DNA of 8,835 nucleotides from a bacterium (GTDB lineage: Bacteria > SZUA-79 > Acidulodesulfobacterales > Acidulodesulfobacteraceae), in assembly GCA_021784835.1 (NCBI GenBank), contig JAJYHI010000119.1, positions 1 through 8,835 on the forward strand, in the 5' to 3' direction. Positions 1 to 7,111 of the stretch are shown piece after piece. The notes below the pieces were generated by a model. It did no database searches. It was not told the origin of the DNA and saw nothing but the letters and a program-made list of their open reading frames with translations. Numbering within the stretch: the first letter of the stretch is position 1; the number at the start of each line of letters is the position of its first letter. Both the position numbers and the translations under genes were made by a program.

Positions 1-773
1 GCTACGGGGAATTTCCGTTAATATATATAGACGAATTAAAAGCGGCGGGTTATTCCGTGAAAGTCTGCGCAATAGAAGAAGAAGCGGATAAATCGCTTTC
101 GGAACGCGCAGATTCTATTATTTATATAAGCATCGGACAGCTCGGCAAATTGGTCAATTTTTTTAAATCCGAAGGTGTCAGCGAAGTAATAATGGCCGGT
201 AAAGTCCGAAAAACGCTGATGTTTAAAAAAGTCAAACCGGACATCAAAGCCATAACCCTTTTTCTGTCTCTTAAAGATAAAAAAGACGATACCATACTTA
301 ACGCTATTTGTAAATTTTTGGAAAAGGAAGGAATAACCATTGTTCCGCAGACAAAATATATCTCTTCCGTATTTTTGCCGTCGGGAGTCGTATCTAAGAG
401 GCCGCCCAACAAAAAAGAAAAAGAAGACATAGAGTTTGGAAAAAATTCGGCAATGCTAATCGCAGGGGCGGATATAGGACAAACCGCAGTAGTTAAAGAT
501 AAATCCGTAATGGCTCTCGAAGCTATAGAAGGCACGGACGAGGCCATAATAAGGGGTGGAAAACTTGCAAACGGGGGCGCCGTAGTAGTAAAAGTCAATA
601 AACCCAATCAGGATTTAAGATTCGATATTCCGGCGGTGGGACTCGATACTTTAGAAGCGATAATTTCGGTAAATGCGACGTGTCTTGCTTTTGAACCCAA
701 TACTATAGTTATTAGAAAAGATGAATTTATTAAGAAAGCCGATTCCGAAAATATTGCCGTTTATGTTTTTTAA
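1..773 (+). CDS. lpxI: UDP-2,3-diacylglucosamine pyrophosphatase LpxI, 5' end cut by window edge
   Basis: LpxI hydrolyses UDP-2,3-diacylglucosamine to lipid X plus UMP on the cytoplasmic face, the lipid A step done by LpxH in many other bacteria. The frame is open from position 3, where it reads YGEFPLIYIDEL, the N-terminal G-x-G-x-F/L-P signature of this family. The GTG at 57 is therefore internal, and only about ten residues are missing upstream. The visible 256 residues show the C-terminal catalytic domain (DUF1009 type): GADIGQTAVVKD, then ALEAIEGTDEAIIRGG, then RFDIPAVGLDTL near the end, with the acidic residues expected for metal-dependent hydrolysis. The stop at 771-773 lies 11 bp before lpxB, so the two are almost surely co-transcribed. 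Substrate and product link directly to LpxB. Family assignment is firm; the missing start is simply outside the window. Confidence 0.95.
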   Translation, partial: YGEFPLIYIDELKAAGYSVKVCAIEEEADKSLSERADSIIYISIGQLGKLVNFFKSEGVSEVIMAGKVRKTLMFKKVKPDIKAITLFLSLKDKKDDTILNAICKFLEKEGITIVPQTKYISSVFLPSGVVSKRPPNKKEKEDIEFGKNSAMLIAGADIGQTAVVKDKSVMALEAIEGTDEAIIRGGKLANGGAVVVKVNKPNQDLRFDIPAVGLDTLEAIISVNATCLAFEPNTIVIRKDEFIKKADSENIAVYVF

Positions 774-784
774 GCCGTAATATT

Positions 785-1990
785 ATGCAAATACACAAAA
801 TACTGGTGTTATCCGGCGAACCCTCCGGCGATGTTTTTGCCGGCGGACTAATATCGTCGCTTAAAAAGATTGAAAAGCTTAGGAAGCTTGACGATAATGC
901 TATAATGCTCGATGTTTATGCAATGGGCGGAATAAACAGCGCCCAAGCCGGCGCAACGCTGATAGCCGATATTAAAGAATTATCGGTTATGGGTTTTACC
1001 GAAGTGCTTTTAAAATTAAGAACTATAAAAAAAGTATTAAGCAATCTATCTAACTGGATTGAACTGAATAAACCGGATGCGGTTATTCTGGTGGATTTCC
1101 CCTCTTTTAATTTTAAAATCGCAAAATTGGCAAACAAGCTTAAAATTCCCGTAGCTTACTTCATTCCGCCGAAAATTTGGGCATCGAGATACGGCCGGAT
1201 AAAATTTATTAAAAAATATATAAAATTTGTTATAACTATTTTCCCTTTCGAGCAGGAGATTTATAAAAAAGAAGGCGTAGAGTCTTATTATTTTGGCAAC
1301 CCTTTATATGTTTTAAATAAAAAAGACGTCTTATTCGCGGGCGGCGAAACTGAACGGGAAGACGAAAAAACAAAAAATTTGTTAAAAGGAAAATACCCCG
1401 TTATCTCGTTTCTGCCAGGTTCCAGAAAAACGGAACTTAAATACCATTCGAAAAGGATAATCGAGTCTATTTTACTGATAAGAGCGTCTTATAAAGAAGC
1501 TTTTTTTATCTTTCCATTCAGAAAAGAAATAGACTCCTCGTATTTCAGGACGGCATTAAAAAATAGCGGCATAAAGGATAACAGCGCGTATTTTTTTACG
1601 GATTCTATCGGCTTTGCCCTTTCGTCGAGCGATTTAATAATAACCGCAAGCGGTACTGCTTCTTTAGAAGCCTGTTTTTACGGCAAACCCGTGATAATAT
1701 TTTATTATCTAAACTATTTAACCTATCTTCTTGCTAAAATATTAGTAAGAATAAAATATGCCGGTCTCATAAACATTCTTGCGGGCGATTTAGTGGTTCC
1801 GGAGTTAATAGAATCGAAATTCACGCCTCAAAATGTCTTTAAAGAAGCCGATAAATTTTTTAAGGACGACGGATACCGGAAAACCGTATTAAATAAAATA
1901 TCTGCCGTAATTTCTACTTTAGACGCCGGCGTTAACCCGTTTGATGCCGCAGCAGGCCTTATTTATGATAAAATAATAAAATATGTTTAA
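785..1990 (+). CDS. lpxB: Lipid-A-disaccharide synthase LpxB
   Basis: LpxB is a membrane-associated GT19 glycosyltransferase that condenses lipid X with UDP-2,3-diacylglucosamine to form the beta-1,6 lipid A disaccharide. The 401 residues are close to the usual 380-400. Visible marks are SGEPSGD at residues 10-16, VDFPSFNFKIAK from residue 103 with the conserved Asp104, PGSRKTE at 211-217 opening the nucleotide-sugar domain, and ASGTASLE at 288-295 followed by ACFYGKPVII. The ATG at 785 is chosen because the SGEPSGD motif sits at the normal distance from it. No clear Shine-Dalgarno sequence precedes it, so reinitiation after lpxI is likely. The 3' end overlaps the msbA start by 8 bp, which suggests translational coupling. 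All key motifs are intact. Confidence 0.97.
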   Translation: MQIHKILVLSGEPSGDVFAGGLISSLKKIEKLRKLDDNAIMLDVYAMGGINSAQAGATLIADIKELSVMGFTEVLLKLRTIKKVLSNLSNWIELNKPDAVILVDFPSFNFKIAKLANKLKIPVAYFIPPKIWASRYGRIKFIKKYIKFVITIFPFEQEIYKKEGVESYYFGNPLYVLNKKDVLFAGGETEREDEKTKNLLKGKYPVISFLPGSRKTELKYHSKRIIESILLIRASYKEAFFIFPFRKEIDSSYFRTALKNSGIKDNSAYFFTDSIGFALSSSDLIITASGTASLEACFYGKPVIIFYYLNYLTYLLAKILVRIKYAGLINILAGDLVVPELIESKFTPQNVFKEADKFFKDDGYRKTVLNKISAVISTLDAGVNPFDAAAGLIYDKIIKYV

Positions 1991-3812
1991 TAAGAAAAAT
2001 ATAAAAAAAGATTTGTCGGTTTTAAAAAGACTGCTTCCTTATATACTGCCCTACAAAAAAAAGCTTATTATGGCGGTAATAAGCATGGCGGTAGTTTCCG
2101 CTCTTACCGGCGCGCTTGCTTATATAGTAAAACCTCTTATAAATAATATATTTATAACTAAAAGCTATACCGAACTTATACTAATCCCCTTGCTCGTCAT
2201 ATTAATCTTTTTGGTAAAAAACGTTTTTTATTACGCCGAGTTTTATTACGTCGGTTCGGTAGGACAGAATATTATAAGGTCGTTAAGAGATGAAGTATAT
2301 TCCGTAATAGTAAAACTGCCTGTTTCGAAGCTTAACAAAATTCCCACCGGAGTTCTTATCGCAAGAATAACGTACGATATAAATATCATTCAAAGAACAG
2401 TATCCGATTCGGTCAGCGCCGTTATGAAAGATATCCTAACGATGGTAGTTCTTTTGGCAGTGGTATTCTATATGGATTTTTATCTTGCCGTAGCCGTTTT
2501 GGTTTTGTTTCCGTTAGTAATCTTTCCGGTAACGCTTCTCGGAAAAAAAGCGCGCAAAACAAGCACCGATACTCAGAACGAAATGGGAAGCATAACGAAG
2601 TTTTTAGACGAAACTATTTCCGGACTGCGTATGGTTAAAGCTTATAATATGGAAGAATTTGAAATAAGCAGATTTAAAAAATTATCAGATAATCTTTACA
2701 GATTTTTTATGAGAATGACTAAAATAAGGGGACTTACGGTGCCGTTCGTCGAACTTATAGGAGGAATTTCGGTTGCGGCAATAATATTTATAGGCGGGCT
2801 TCAGGTTATAAAATTCGGATATACGCCGGGTAATTTCTTTTCCTTTTTAACTGCCATACTACTTCTTTACGAGCCCGTGAAAAGCCTTTCGCGCCTTAAT
2901 AACAGCCTGCAGGAGGGTATAGCCGCCGGAACGAGGATTTTTAGTATTTTAGATGAAAAACCGGAAGAGAAAGGCGGAAAGACTTCCGTCCCTAAAGAAA
3001 TTACCGCCCTAGAAATAAAAGGCCTTTATTTCGGTTACGGCAAATACGACGGAGGCGAAGAAAAAGAAAAAACAGGCGAACATTTCGACCTTAAAAATAT
3101 TAACATAAAAATAAATAAAGGAGAAATAGCCGCGATAGTCGGTTTTTCGGGAGCGGGCAAAAGCACCCTCTCTATGCTGCTCCCCCGCTTTTACGAACCG
3201 TTTGCGGGAGAAATAAATATTAACGGAATAGATATAAAAGAATTTAATTTAAAAGAGCTAAGGGATTCCATATCTTACGTTTCCCAGAATGTCGTCCTGT
3301 TTAACGAATCGGTCAGGTTCAACATAGAATACGGAACAAGCGGCAAAAGCATGGACGAAATAATAAATGCCGCAAAACTTGCATTTGCCGACGAATTTAT
3401 AAAAAATCTTCCAGAAGGATACGATACCCTCGTAGATGAGGCGGGCTCAAGGCTTTCCGGCGGAGAAAAACAGAGAATTTTAATCGCTAGGGCGTTTCTA
3501 AAAGATGCCCCCATACTTATACTCGACGAAGCCACTTCTTCTTTAGATGGGGAATCCGAAAAGAAAATTCAGCAAGCTCTCTTCGGCGGAGGAGGAAGTA
3601 GCGGCGGCGACAATGCAGGCAAAGCAGATGCGGCAGGCGGCTTGTGCAAAAATAAAATTGTCCTTATAATCGCCCACAGGCTATCTACCGTGAAACAGGC
3701 AAACATGATTTACGTCCTCGAAAAAGGCGAAGTCGTCGAAAGCGGAAGCCATGAGGATTTAATAAAAATGGACGGAATTTATAAAAATCTTCTTTTAAAA
3801 CAGATGGAATAG
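1983..3812 (+). CDS. msbA: Lipid A export ABC transporter, permease/ATPase MsbA
   Basis: This is a half-transporter of the MsbA family, a homodimer that flips core-lipid A to the periplasmic leaflet of the inner membrane. Residues 1 to about 310 form the six-helix membrane domain, with hydrophobic stretches from about residue 28 on. The nucleotide-binding domain carries an aromatic A-loop Tyr352, Walker A GFSGAGKST at 387-395, Q-loop Gln435, signature LSGGE at 491-495, Walker B ILILDE ending in Asp515-Glu516, the D-loop SSLD, and H-loop His565, so it should be active. Two insertions are unusual: an acidic/lysine stretch after the A-loop (about 355-367) and a Gly/Ser/Ala-rich stretch at 535-555 between D-loop and H-loop. 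The start overlaps the lpxB stop. A substrate other than lipid A is possible from sequence alone, but the lpxI-lpxB context strongly favours MsbA. Confidence 0.93.
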   Translation: MFNKKNIKKDLSVLKRLLPYILPYKKKLIMAVISMAVVSALTGALAYIVKPLINNIFITKSYTELILIPLLVILIFLVKNVFYYAEFYYVGSVGQNIIRSLRDEVYSVIVKLPVSKLNKIPTGVLIARITYDINIIQRTVSDSVSAVMKDILTMVVLLAVVFYMDFYLAVAVLVLFPLVIFPVTLLGKKARKTSTDTQNEMGSITKFLDETISGLRMVKAYNMEEFEISRFKKLSDNLYRFFMRMTKIRGLTVPFVELIGGISVAAIIFIGGLQVIKFGYTPGNFFSFLTAILLLYEPVKSLSRLNNSLQEGIAAGTRIFSILDEKPEEKGGKTSVPKEITALEIKGLYFGYGKYDGGEEKEKTGEHFDLKNINIKINKGEIAAIVGFSGAGKSTLSMLLPRFYEPFAGEININGIDIKEFNLKELRDSISYVSQNVVLFNESVRFNIEYGTSGKSMDEIINAAKLAFADEFIKNLPEGYDTLVDEAGSRLSGGEKQRILIARAFLKDAPILILDEATSSLDGESEKKIQQALFGGGGSSGGDNAGKADAAGGLCKNKIVLIIAHRLSTVKQANMIYVLEKGEVVESGSHEDLIKMDGIYKNLLLKQME

Positions 3813-3822
3813 CTGTTTTTAT

Positions 3823-4316
3823 ATGTCTGATAAAAATATAGCCGATATAGGAATAAAAATAGTAAACGGGACTGTTTACGGCGTAGAACGCTGGATCGGT
3901 AAAGACGGAAAACGGGTTTATTTTGAAGAACTGCAACTGTCGGAACAAGATGCGCAAGACTTAAGCCATGCTTTGATTGTTTATAGAAAAATATTTATCA
4001 TGCTTTCGCCGGAAATTGTATACTTTAAAATATTAACCTATCCGTTTAAATTCAAGGGCGTCTCAAACATAGAAATGCTCGCCAAAATGGCGATAGAAGA
4101 GTTAATCCCTTTAAACGTCAAAGAACGTATAGTTTCTAAGCATAAATTATCCGACCATACTTTATTAGTGGAATACGCAAAAAAGAAACCGTAGCAGGAT
4201 TAATAAGTAGATATAATCTTAGCGATTTAAACGGCTTGCGGATATATTTCCCTTTTTCCGTATTGTGCAAAACGGGAAAACGTTTTTATTCTGAAAGCGT
4301 GCCGATTTATTATTAA
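3823..4316 (+). pseudogene. PilM/GspL-like actin-fold N-terminal domain, split by a -1 frame change
   Basis: The zero frame gives 123 residues ending at 4192-4194. In the -1 frame, open from 4185 to the stop at 4314-4316, the text continues sensibly (ETVAGLISRYNLSDLNGLRI) for 43 codons, giving a 164-residue joined product. It resembles the cytoplasmic domain of GspL and PilM, which anchors the type II secretion or type IV pilus platform to its ATPase. Marks are ADIGIKIVNGTVYGV near the start, YFKILTYPFKF, then an IEELIPLNVKE segment like the family's FELEELLPF, then LLVEYAKK before the break. Full-length members are more than twice as long, so the gene also lacks its distal part. It starts 10 bp after msbA, as a downstream operon member would. 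It is either a decayed gene or a slippage-expressed short protein; decay is more likely given the fragments that follow. Confidence 0.6.
4179..4185 (+). other. A-AAA-AAG slippery heptamer at the frame break
   Basis: The six A residues plus G are phased exactly as the bacterial -1 slippery heptamer A AAA AAG relative to the zero frame (codons gcA AAA AAG). A -1 slip here continues directly into GAA ACC GTA, the frame that holds the rest of the PilM/GspL-like domain. I see no strong Shine-Dalgarno stimulator at the usual distance upstream and no obvious hairpin just downstream. Loss of one A from a seven-A run, or a sequencing error in the run, would look identical. Confidence 0.45.
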
Positions 4317-4319
4317 AAT

Positions 4320-4458
4320 ATGACTTTTCTGATAAATCTTTCACCGTTATTTATAAAAAGGTAAAGTTACAAAATTATTGATTTAAACTTTAATAGAAAC
4401 GCTAATTGCTATAGTAGTTCTTTCTATGATGCTTTTATTTTTGTATTTTATATTTTAA
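4320..4458 (+). pseudogene. PilN/GspL-type membrane segment, broken by frame shifts and stops
   Basis: An ATG 3 bp after the preceding stop begins MTFLINLSPLFIKR and then hits TAA at 4362. The opening resembles the INLLP start of PilN or the matching linker of GspL. One frame over, 4363-4458 reads KVTKLLI, a TAA at 4384, then TLIETLIAIVVLSMM and LLFLYFIF before another stop. That is a membrane helix at the distance from the INLLP motif where PilN carries its single transmembrane segment. The same residues also match the type IV prepilin core (T-L-I-E followed by a hydrophobic helix), so a pseudopilin remnant is the alternative. The distance to the INLSP motif and the position after a PilM-like domain favour PilN/GspL. 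At least two lesions are needed to read it as one protein, so no functional product is expected. Confidence 0.45.
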
Positions 4459-4747
4459 ACAACTTAATATGTAAAAGACATAAAAGTCCTTGACGTTTTT
4501 ACAACCGTACCGTTAAGAAAAGTTCGTTTGCCGTATCATTTCCTGCTATATACCCCGCAGGGATGATATATATTTCTGAATGACGCAAAACTATAAACTG
4601 ACACTGGCGAGCGGAAGAATTCCGCCAAACTGATTCGCCAATCTTACTTCGTTGCGATAACCGGTTGCGAGTGCTGCCGCCAGGTCTATTTGGACTGGTA
4701 CTATAGTTTTGTTTTATCTCTGCCTCCAAGAATCAGAAATTGTAAAA
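4459..4747 (+). other. Stretch without an assignable gene
   Basis: No intact gene can be supported here. The upstream part may continue the broken + strand reading in the same frame (VKDIKVLDVFTTVPLRKV, 4471-4524), but it soon meets stops. The part around 4600-4700 is visibly richer in G and C than the surrounding noncoding DNA and has a 76-codon open - strand frame (TTG start at 4729, end at 4499). That frame's product matches nothing I recognise. The stretch lies just past the 3' end of the - strand exported-protein gene, so it also serves as that gene's downstream region. I see no clear hairpin with a T run for it. Confidence 0.4.
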
Positions 4748-6391
4748 TTATTTTATTTTTTTCTTCTTCCTTAGCTTTTGTGTACCTTGCGGACGATGAG
4801 GAGGCGTAGGTTTGCCTTTTATACTCGGCAATGCGAAATTATTGCGCCCCCTCTGATGCATTATAGGCGAATGACGTTTGGGGGTAGTCCTGACGGGGCT
4901 TGGCGGACGGAACATATTTGGACGGCCTGCCGGATGATAAAAATTGTTCGGCGGTACTGCGAACCTTGGTTGTGGTTGCCTTACATGTCTAAACTTCTGT
5001 TTTGGAGGCGCCTGTACAGGCAGGCGTCTAACCGGTTTTGAAGGTGTATAACGGTAAACGGCCGGTTTCTTATTTACCGGCTTATGGAGGGGAATGCCTA
5101 TGCCCCTATAAACTCCTTTAGGATGTTTCATTATCGGACCGGTGGTGTAAACCGGACCGGAAGGCGGCTTAACGACAGGAGGTTTAATTGGGTGAAACGG
5201 ACGAACGAGTGAATGAATACCGTGAACCGGATATGGAAGAGGAGCCGGGTGCGGATATCTCGCCGGCATAACCGGTTTAACGGGCATAAAATGCCTTACC
5301 GGTCTGAATCTCACGGGTGTATGAGGTCTTCTGAACGGAACCGGTCTTATATTCGGCGGGTATATTACCCGCCCTCTTCTGCCGATTACAGGATGAACCC
5401 CTTTTGGAAAAATAAACCTTCCGCCGGCAGGTCTTATTATCCTGTGCATATTGCCATAGTAAAACGGATGGCGGACATAAAACGGCAGCACACGCCTTTT
5501 CCATATTCTATAATGCCTGATATAAAAGTGGTGTCTATACCACCATGCCGGATGATATACGCGATACCACGGACCTATGCGCCTTCTCCACCACAAAAAA
5601 TAAGGCCTGTAAGCAAAAACGGGGGGCGGAGGGCCGTATAAAAGCGGAGGCGGAAGTATGATAACCTGCGTTAAAGGCAGCCATGGACCGTAAGAATAAT
5701 TAGAATATTCCCACACATTATTTATCCAGTTAAAATAAAGTCCGTTGTAACTAAAAACAAATCCCACAATAGAAGGTATATAATACACACCCACTCCATC
5801 GCCTATTGAAACGATAAAATAAGGCGTCTGGACGGTTACGTTTACCGGAGGGGGTGGAGATACGACCGGAGGCGGATAATATGAAGACTGAGGATATGGC
5901 AACGGCGGCTGAGGGGGCGGTGTTGGAATAGCGGCTTCCGACCCGGCAATTATCCATGTTCCGTATGTGGGTTGATAGCCTTCATCTCCGTTATGCACGA
6001 CATATTCTCCTGGAAATTCTGAAGGAGCAGTCCACACGTTCATGTTTTCCCCGTTAAGTTCGGCATACGGCGGAGAAAGATAAGACGGCTGATTGGTATA
6101 AAAGTCCGAGAGAGTTCCCACGAGTGTCGCATCCGGCAAGGATTCGACGGTAACATTGGGAACGAGTTGCAAATAAACAGTTTGTCCGTCCCAGATGCCG
6201 GTATAGTAATAAGACGGCGGCTGGGAAGGATACTGGATAAGAGTTATTCCTCTATTCAACCCTTCGGCGTAAGCCGTTAAACCGCCCAGATATCCCAAGA
6301 TAAATATTGCGGTAAAAATAAAGAAAATCGCAATAAAAGATAATGGAGAGGGTAAAATGCTAATTTTGTTTTTTTTGGATATGTTTTTCAT
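4748..6391 (-). CDS. Exported Pro/Arg/His/Tyr-rich basic protein of unknown function
   Basis: This intact 547-residue gene has no recognised name. Residues 1-42 are a signal sequence: a basic start, a long hydrophobic run (about 14-40) and a plausible signal peptidase I site after AYA at 40-42. Residues 43-155 are a mixed, partly acidic region; 156-185 a proline linker; 190-240 a compact segment with GVGVYYIPSIVGFVFSY, NGLYF and YSYGPW, like the 'YNGxYYxW...YNGPW' segments of several uncharacterised exported proteins. From about 260 the chain becomes aromatic and strongly basic, then a long proline/basic tail ending KKKKIK. There is no cysteine, and after Glu228 there is no Asp or Glu at all. 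The start is supported by GAGGA four bases upstream. Base composition is more G+C-rich than the lpx genes and the gene opposes them. Binding to a polyanion such as LPS, DNA or exopolysaccharide is only inference from charge. Confidence 0.82.
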   Translation of the reverse strand: MKNISKKNKISILPSPLSFIAIFFIFTAIFILGYLGGLTAYAEGLNRGITLIQYPSQPPSYYYTGIWDGQTVYLQLVPNVTVESLPDATLVGTLSDFYTNQPSYLSPPYAELNGENMNVWTAPSEFPGEYVVHNGDEGYQPTYGTWIIAGSEAAIPTPPPQPPLPYPQSSYYPPPVVSPPPPVNVTVQTPYFIVSIGDGVGVYYIPSIVGFVFSYNGLYFNWINNVWEYSNYSYGPWLPLTQVIILPPPLLYGPPPPVFAYRPYFLWWRRRIGPWYRVYHPAWWYRHHFYIRHYRIWKRRVLPFYVRHPFYYGNMHRIIRPAGGRFIFPKGVHPVIGRRGRVIYPPNIRPVPFRRPHTPVRFRPVRHFMPVKPVMPARYPHPAPLPYPVHGIHSLVRPFHPIKPPVVKPPSGPVYTTGPIMKHPKGVYRGIGIPLHKPVNKKPAVYRYTPSKPVRRLPVQAPPKQKFRHVRQPQPRFAVPPNNFYHPAGRPNMFRPPSPVRTTPKRHSPIMHQRGRNNFALPSIKGKPTPPHRPQGTQKLRKKKKIK

Positions 6392-6395
6392 AAAA

Positions 6396-6400
6396 TCCTC
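6396..6400 (-). promoter_or_regulatory. Shine-Dalgarno sequence of the exported-protein gene
   Basis: On the - strand GAGGA precedes the ATG at 6391 by four T residues. This fixes the start and is clearly better than anything upstream of lpxB, msbA or waaA. Confidence 0.75.
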
Positions 6401-6443
6401 AAATAAAAAACGCTTTTTATTCTTTTTTACGCTAACAAACCAT

Positions 6444-6471
6444 AAAAAACGAGCGGGCGTTTTATTCGCCC
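6444..6471 (-). promoter_or_regulatory. Leader hairpin with following T run, possible attenuator
   Basis: Read on the - strand, GGGCG (6471-6467) and CGCCC (6459-6455) enclose a seven-base A/T loop. Six T residues follow at 6449-6444 after a five-base gap. The structure lies between the proposed promoter and the start codon of the exported-protein gene, so it could act as an attenuator or simply shape the leader. The stem is only 5 bp and the gap to the T run is longer than in good terminators. Confidence 0.3.
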
Positions 6472-6536
6472 CAAATGATTACATCCGTTATTTCTTTATA
6501 ACCCTTATTTATTTTTAATCTACCGGCATTATTGTA

Positions 6537-6545
6537 ATTATAGCA
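6537..6545 (-). promoter_or_regulatory. Extended -10 promoter for the exported-protein gene
   Basis: The - strand reads TGCTATAAT, a perfect TATAAT with the TGn extension. No good -35 hexamer is seen at normal spacing, which an extended -10 can tolerate. Transcription would start near 6530 and leave a leader of about 140 nt before the ATG at 6391. Confidence 0.5.
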
Positions 6546-6669
6546 CAAAATCTCGATTAAATATAACATTTTCGTGCAAAGCAAAAAGCTCTTCGTCTAA
6601 TTTTAAAATGAACTGGACCACTGCGGTACTGAGTATAGAAAATATTGATTACCAGCCGCCTCGTCTAAA

Positions 6670-6697
6670 AATAAAAAGGTGTCAATAAAAAGGCGTC
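6670..6697 (+). repeat. Two tandem 14-bp units
   Basis: AATAAAAAGGTGTC (6670-6683) is followed directly by AATAAAAAGGCGTC (6684-6697), differing at one base. It lies in noncoding DNA just before the + strand terminator. Apart from this repeat and the terminator, I see nothing assignable between 6546 and 6801; a 26-codon frame from an ATG at 6608 has no ribosome binding site. Confidence 0.6.
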
Positions 6698-6718
6698 CGA
6701 TTTATTTATTTCTTCACT

Positions 6719-6750
6719 CCCGACTGCGTTTGACGCAGCCGGGATTTTTT
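6719..6750 (+). terminator. Rho-independent terminator without an intact upstream gene
   Basis: CCCG-A-CTGCGT (6719-6729), loop TTG, and ACGCAG-C-CGGG (6733-6743) form a ten-pair stem with one A/C mismatch, followed by A and six T residues. The T run is on the + strand side only. No intact + strand gene ends nearby; the closest - strand gene starts 330 bp to the left and is transcribed away from it. Confidence 0.75.
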
Positions 6751-6801
6751 GTTTCGCTGTTGTAATTTGTAATTAAGAGACATAATATTATTTAAATTAT
6801 T

Positions 6802-7111
6802 TTAAATTTTATTATTTTCCTTTACACAGGTAAATAACTTTATATAGCCGCCCAGAACCGGAAATCCGTTTTGGTATGGAGCCGTTTTATTTAAAAGATT
6901 CTGATAAGCAGCGGGATTTGCGTCGTATTGAGAAATAAAAAACTTAGCAAGTTCGATTTCCGATTTAGCTATGTAGTAAGATTTATTTTTATATTTATAA
7001 TTTGACGCATATTTAATATAATGTAGAGTATTGGAAAGAAAAGCCAGTAATTATAGAACTTAAAAGCATCAATATAAGTAATACGTATAAAAAATGCCGG
7101 ACTCGATTCGC
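6802..7111 (-). pseudogene. GspK-like minor pseudopilin N-terminal fragment
   Basis: On the - strand, 7111-7043 reads ANRVRH and then FLYVLLILMLLSSIITG, a basic start plus membrane helix. One frame over, an 82-codon frame (7050-6802) continues with AFLSNTLHYIKYASNYKYK, YYIAKSEIELAKFFI and NGFPVLGGYIKLF, ending ENNKI at the stop. In GspK a helix is followed by a Y-x-A-x-(S)-G/x-I/V-E-x-A segment, then a P-V-x-x-G strand and an E-N/D-x-K-I-N-L-N segment; the order and spacing here agree, and the stop falls exactly within the last motif. GspK caps the type II secretion pseudopilus. The frame break near 7043-7050, the absence of an upstream start and the loss of more than half of the family length mean it is broken. 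A PilX-like pilin is the alternative. Confidence 0.5.

Noticed and set aside
57..773. GTG at 57 as the lpxI start
   Set aside because: The frame is open upstream to the window edge and encodes the conserved N-terminal YGEFP motif, so the gene begins outside the window.
4499..4729. 76-codon - strand open frame, and a neighbouring frame with ALATGYRNEVRLANQFGG like the end of a PfkB/HldE sugar kinase
   Set aside because: The open frame matches no family I recognise. The kinase-like text needs several frame changes, its spacing between G and AN is about two residues short, and the expected GAGD motif is not clean.
5213..5641. 142-codon + strand open frame within the exported-protein gene
   Set aside because: It is the antisense shadow of a proline/arginine-rich gene, whose codons leave the opposite strand free of stops. 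No ribosome binding site or family features.
6608..6688. 26-codon + strand frame (MNWTTAVLSIENIDYQ...) before the orphan terminator
   Set aside because: No ribosome binding site or promoter, and it runs into the tandem repeat; length is expected by chance.
6670..6697. Tandem 14-bp units as a CRISPR array or iteron origin
   Set aside because: Only two adjacent copies without spacers, and no replication or cas genes nearby.
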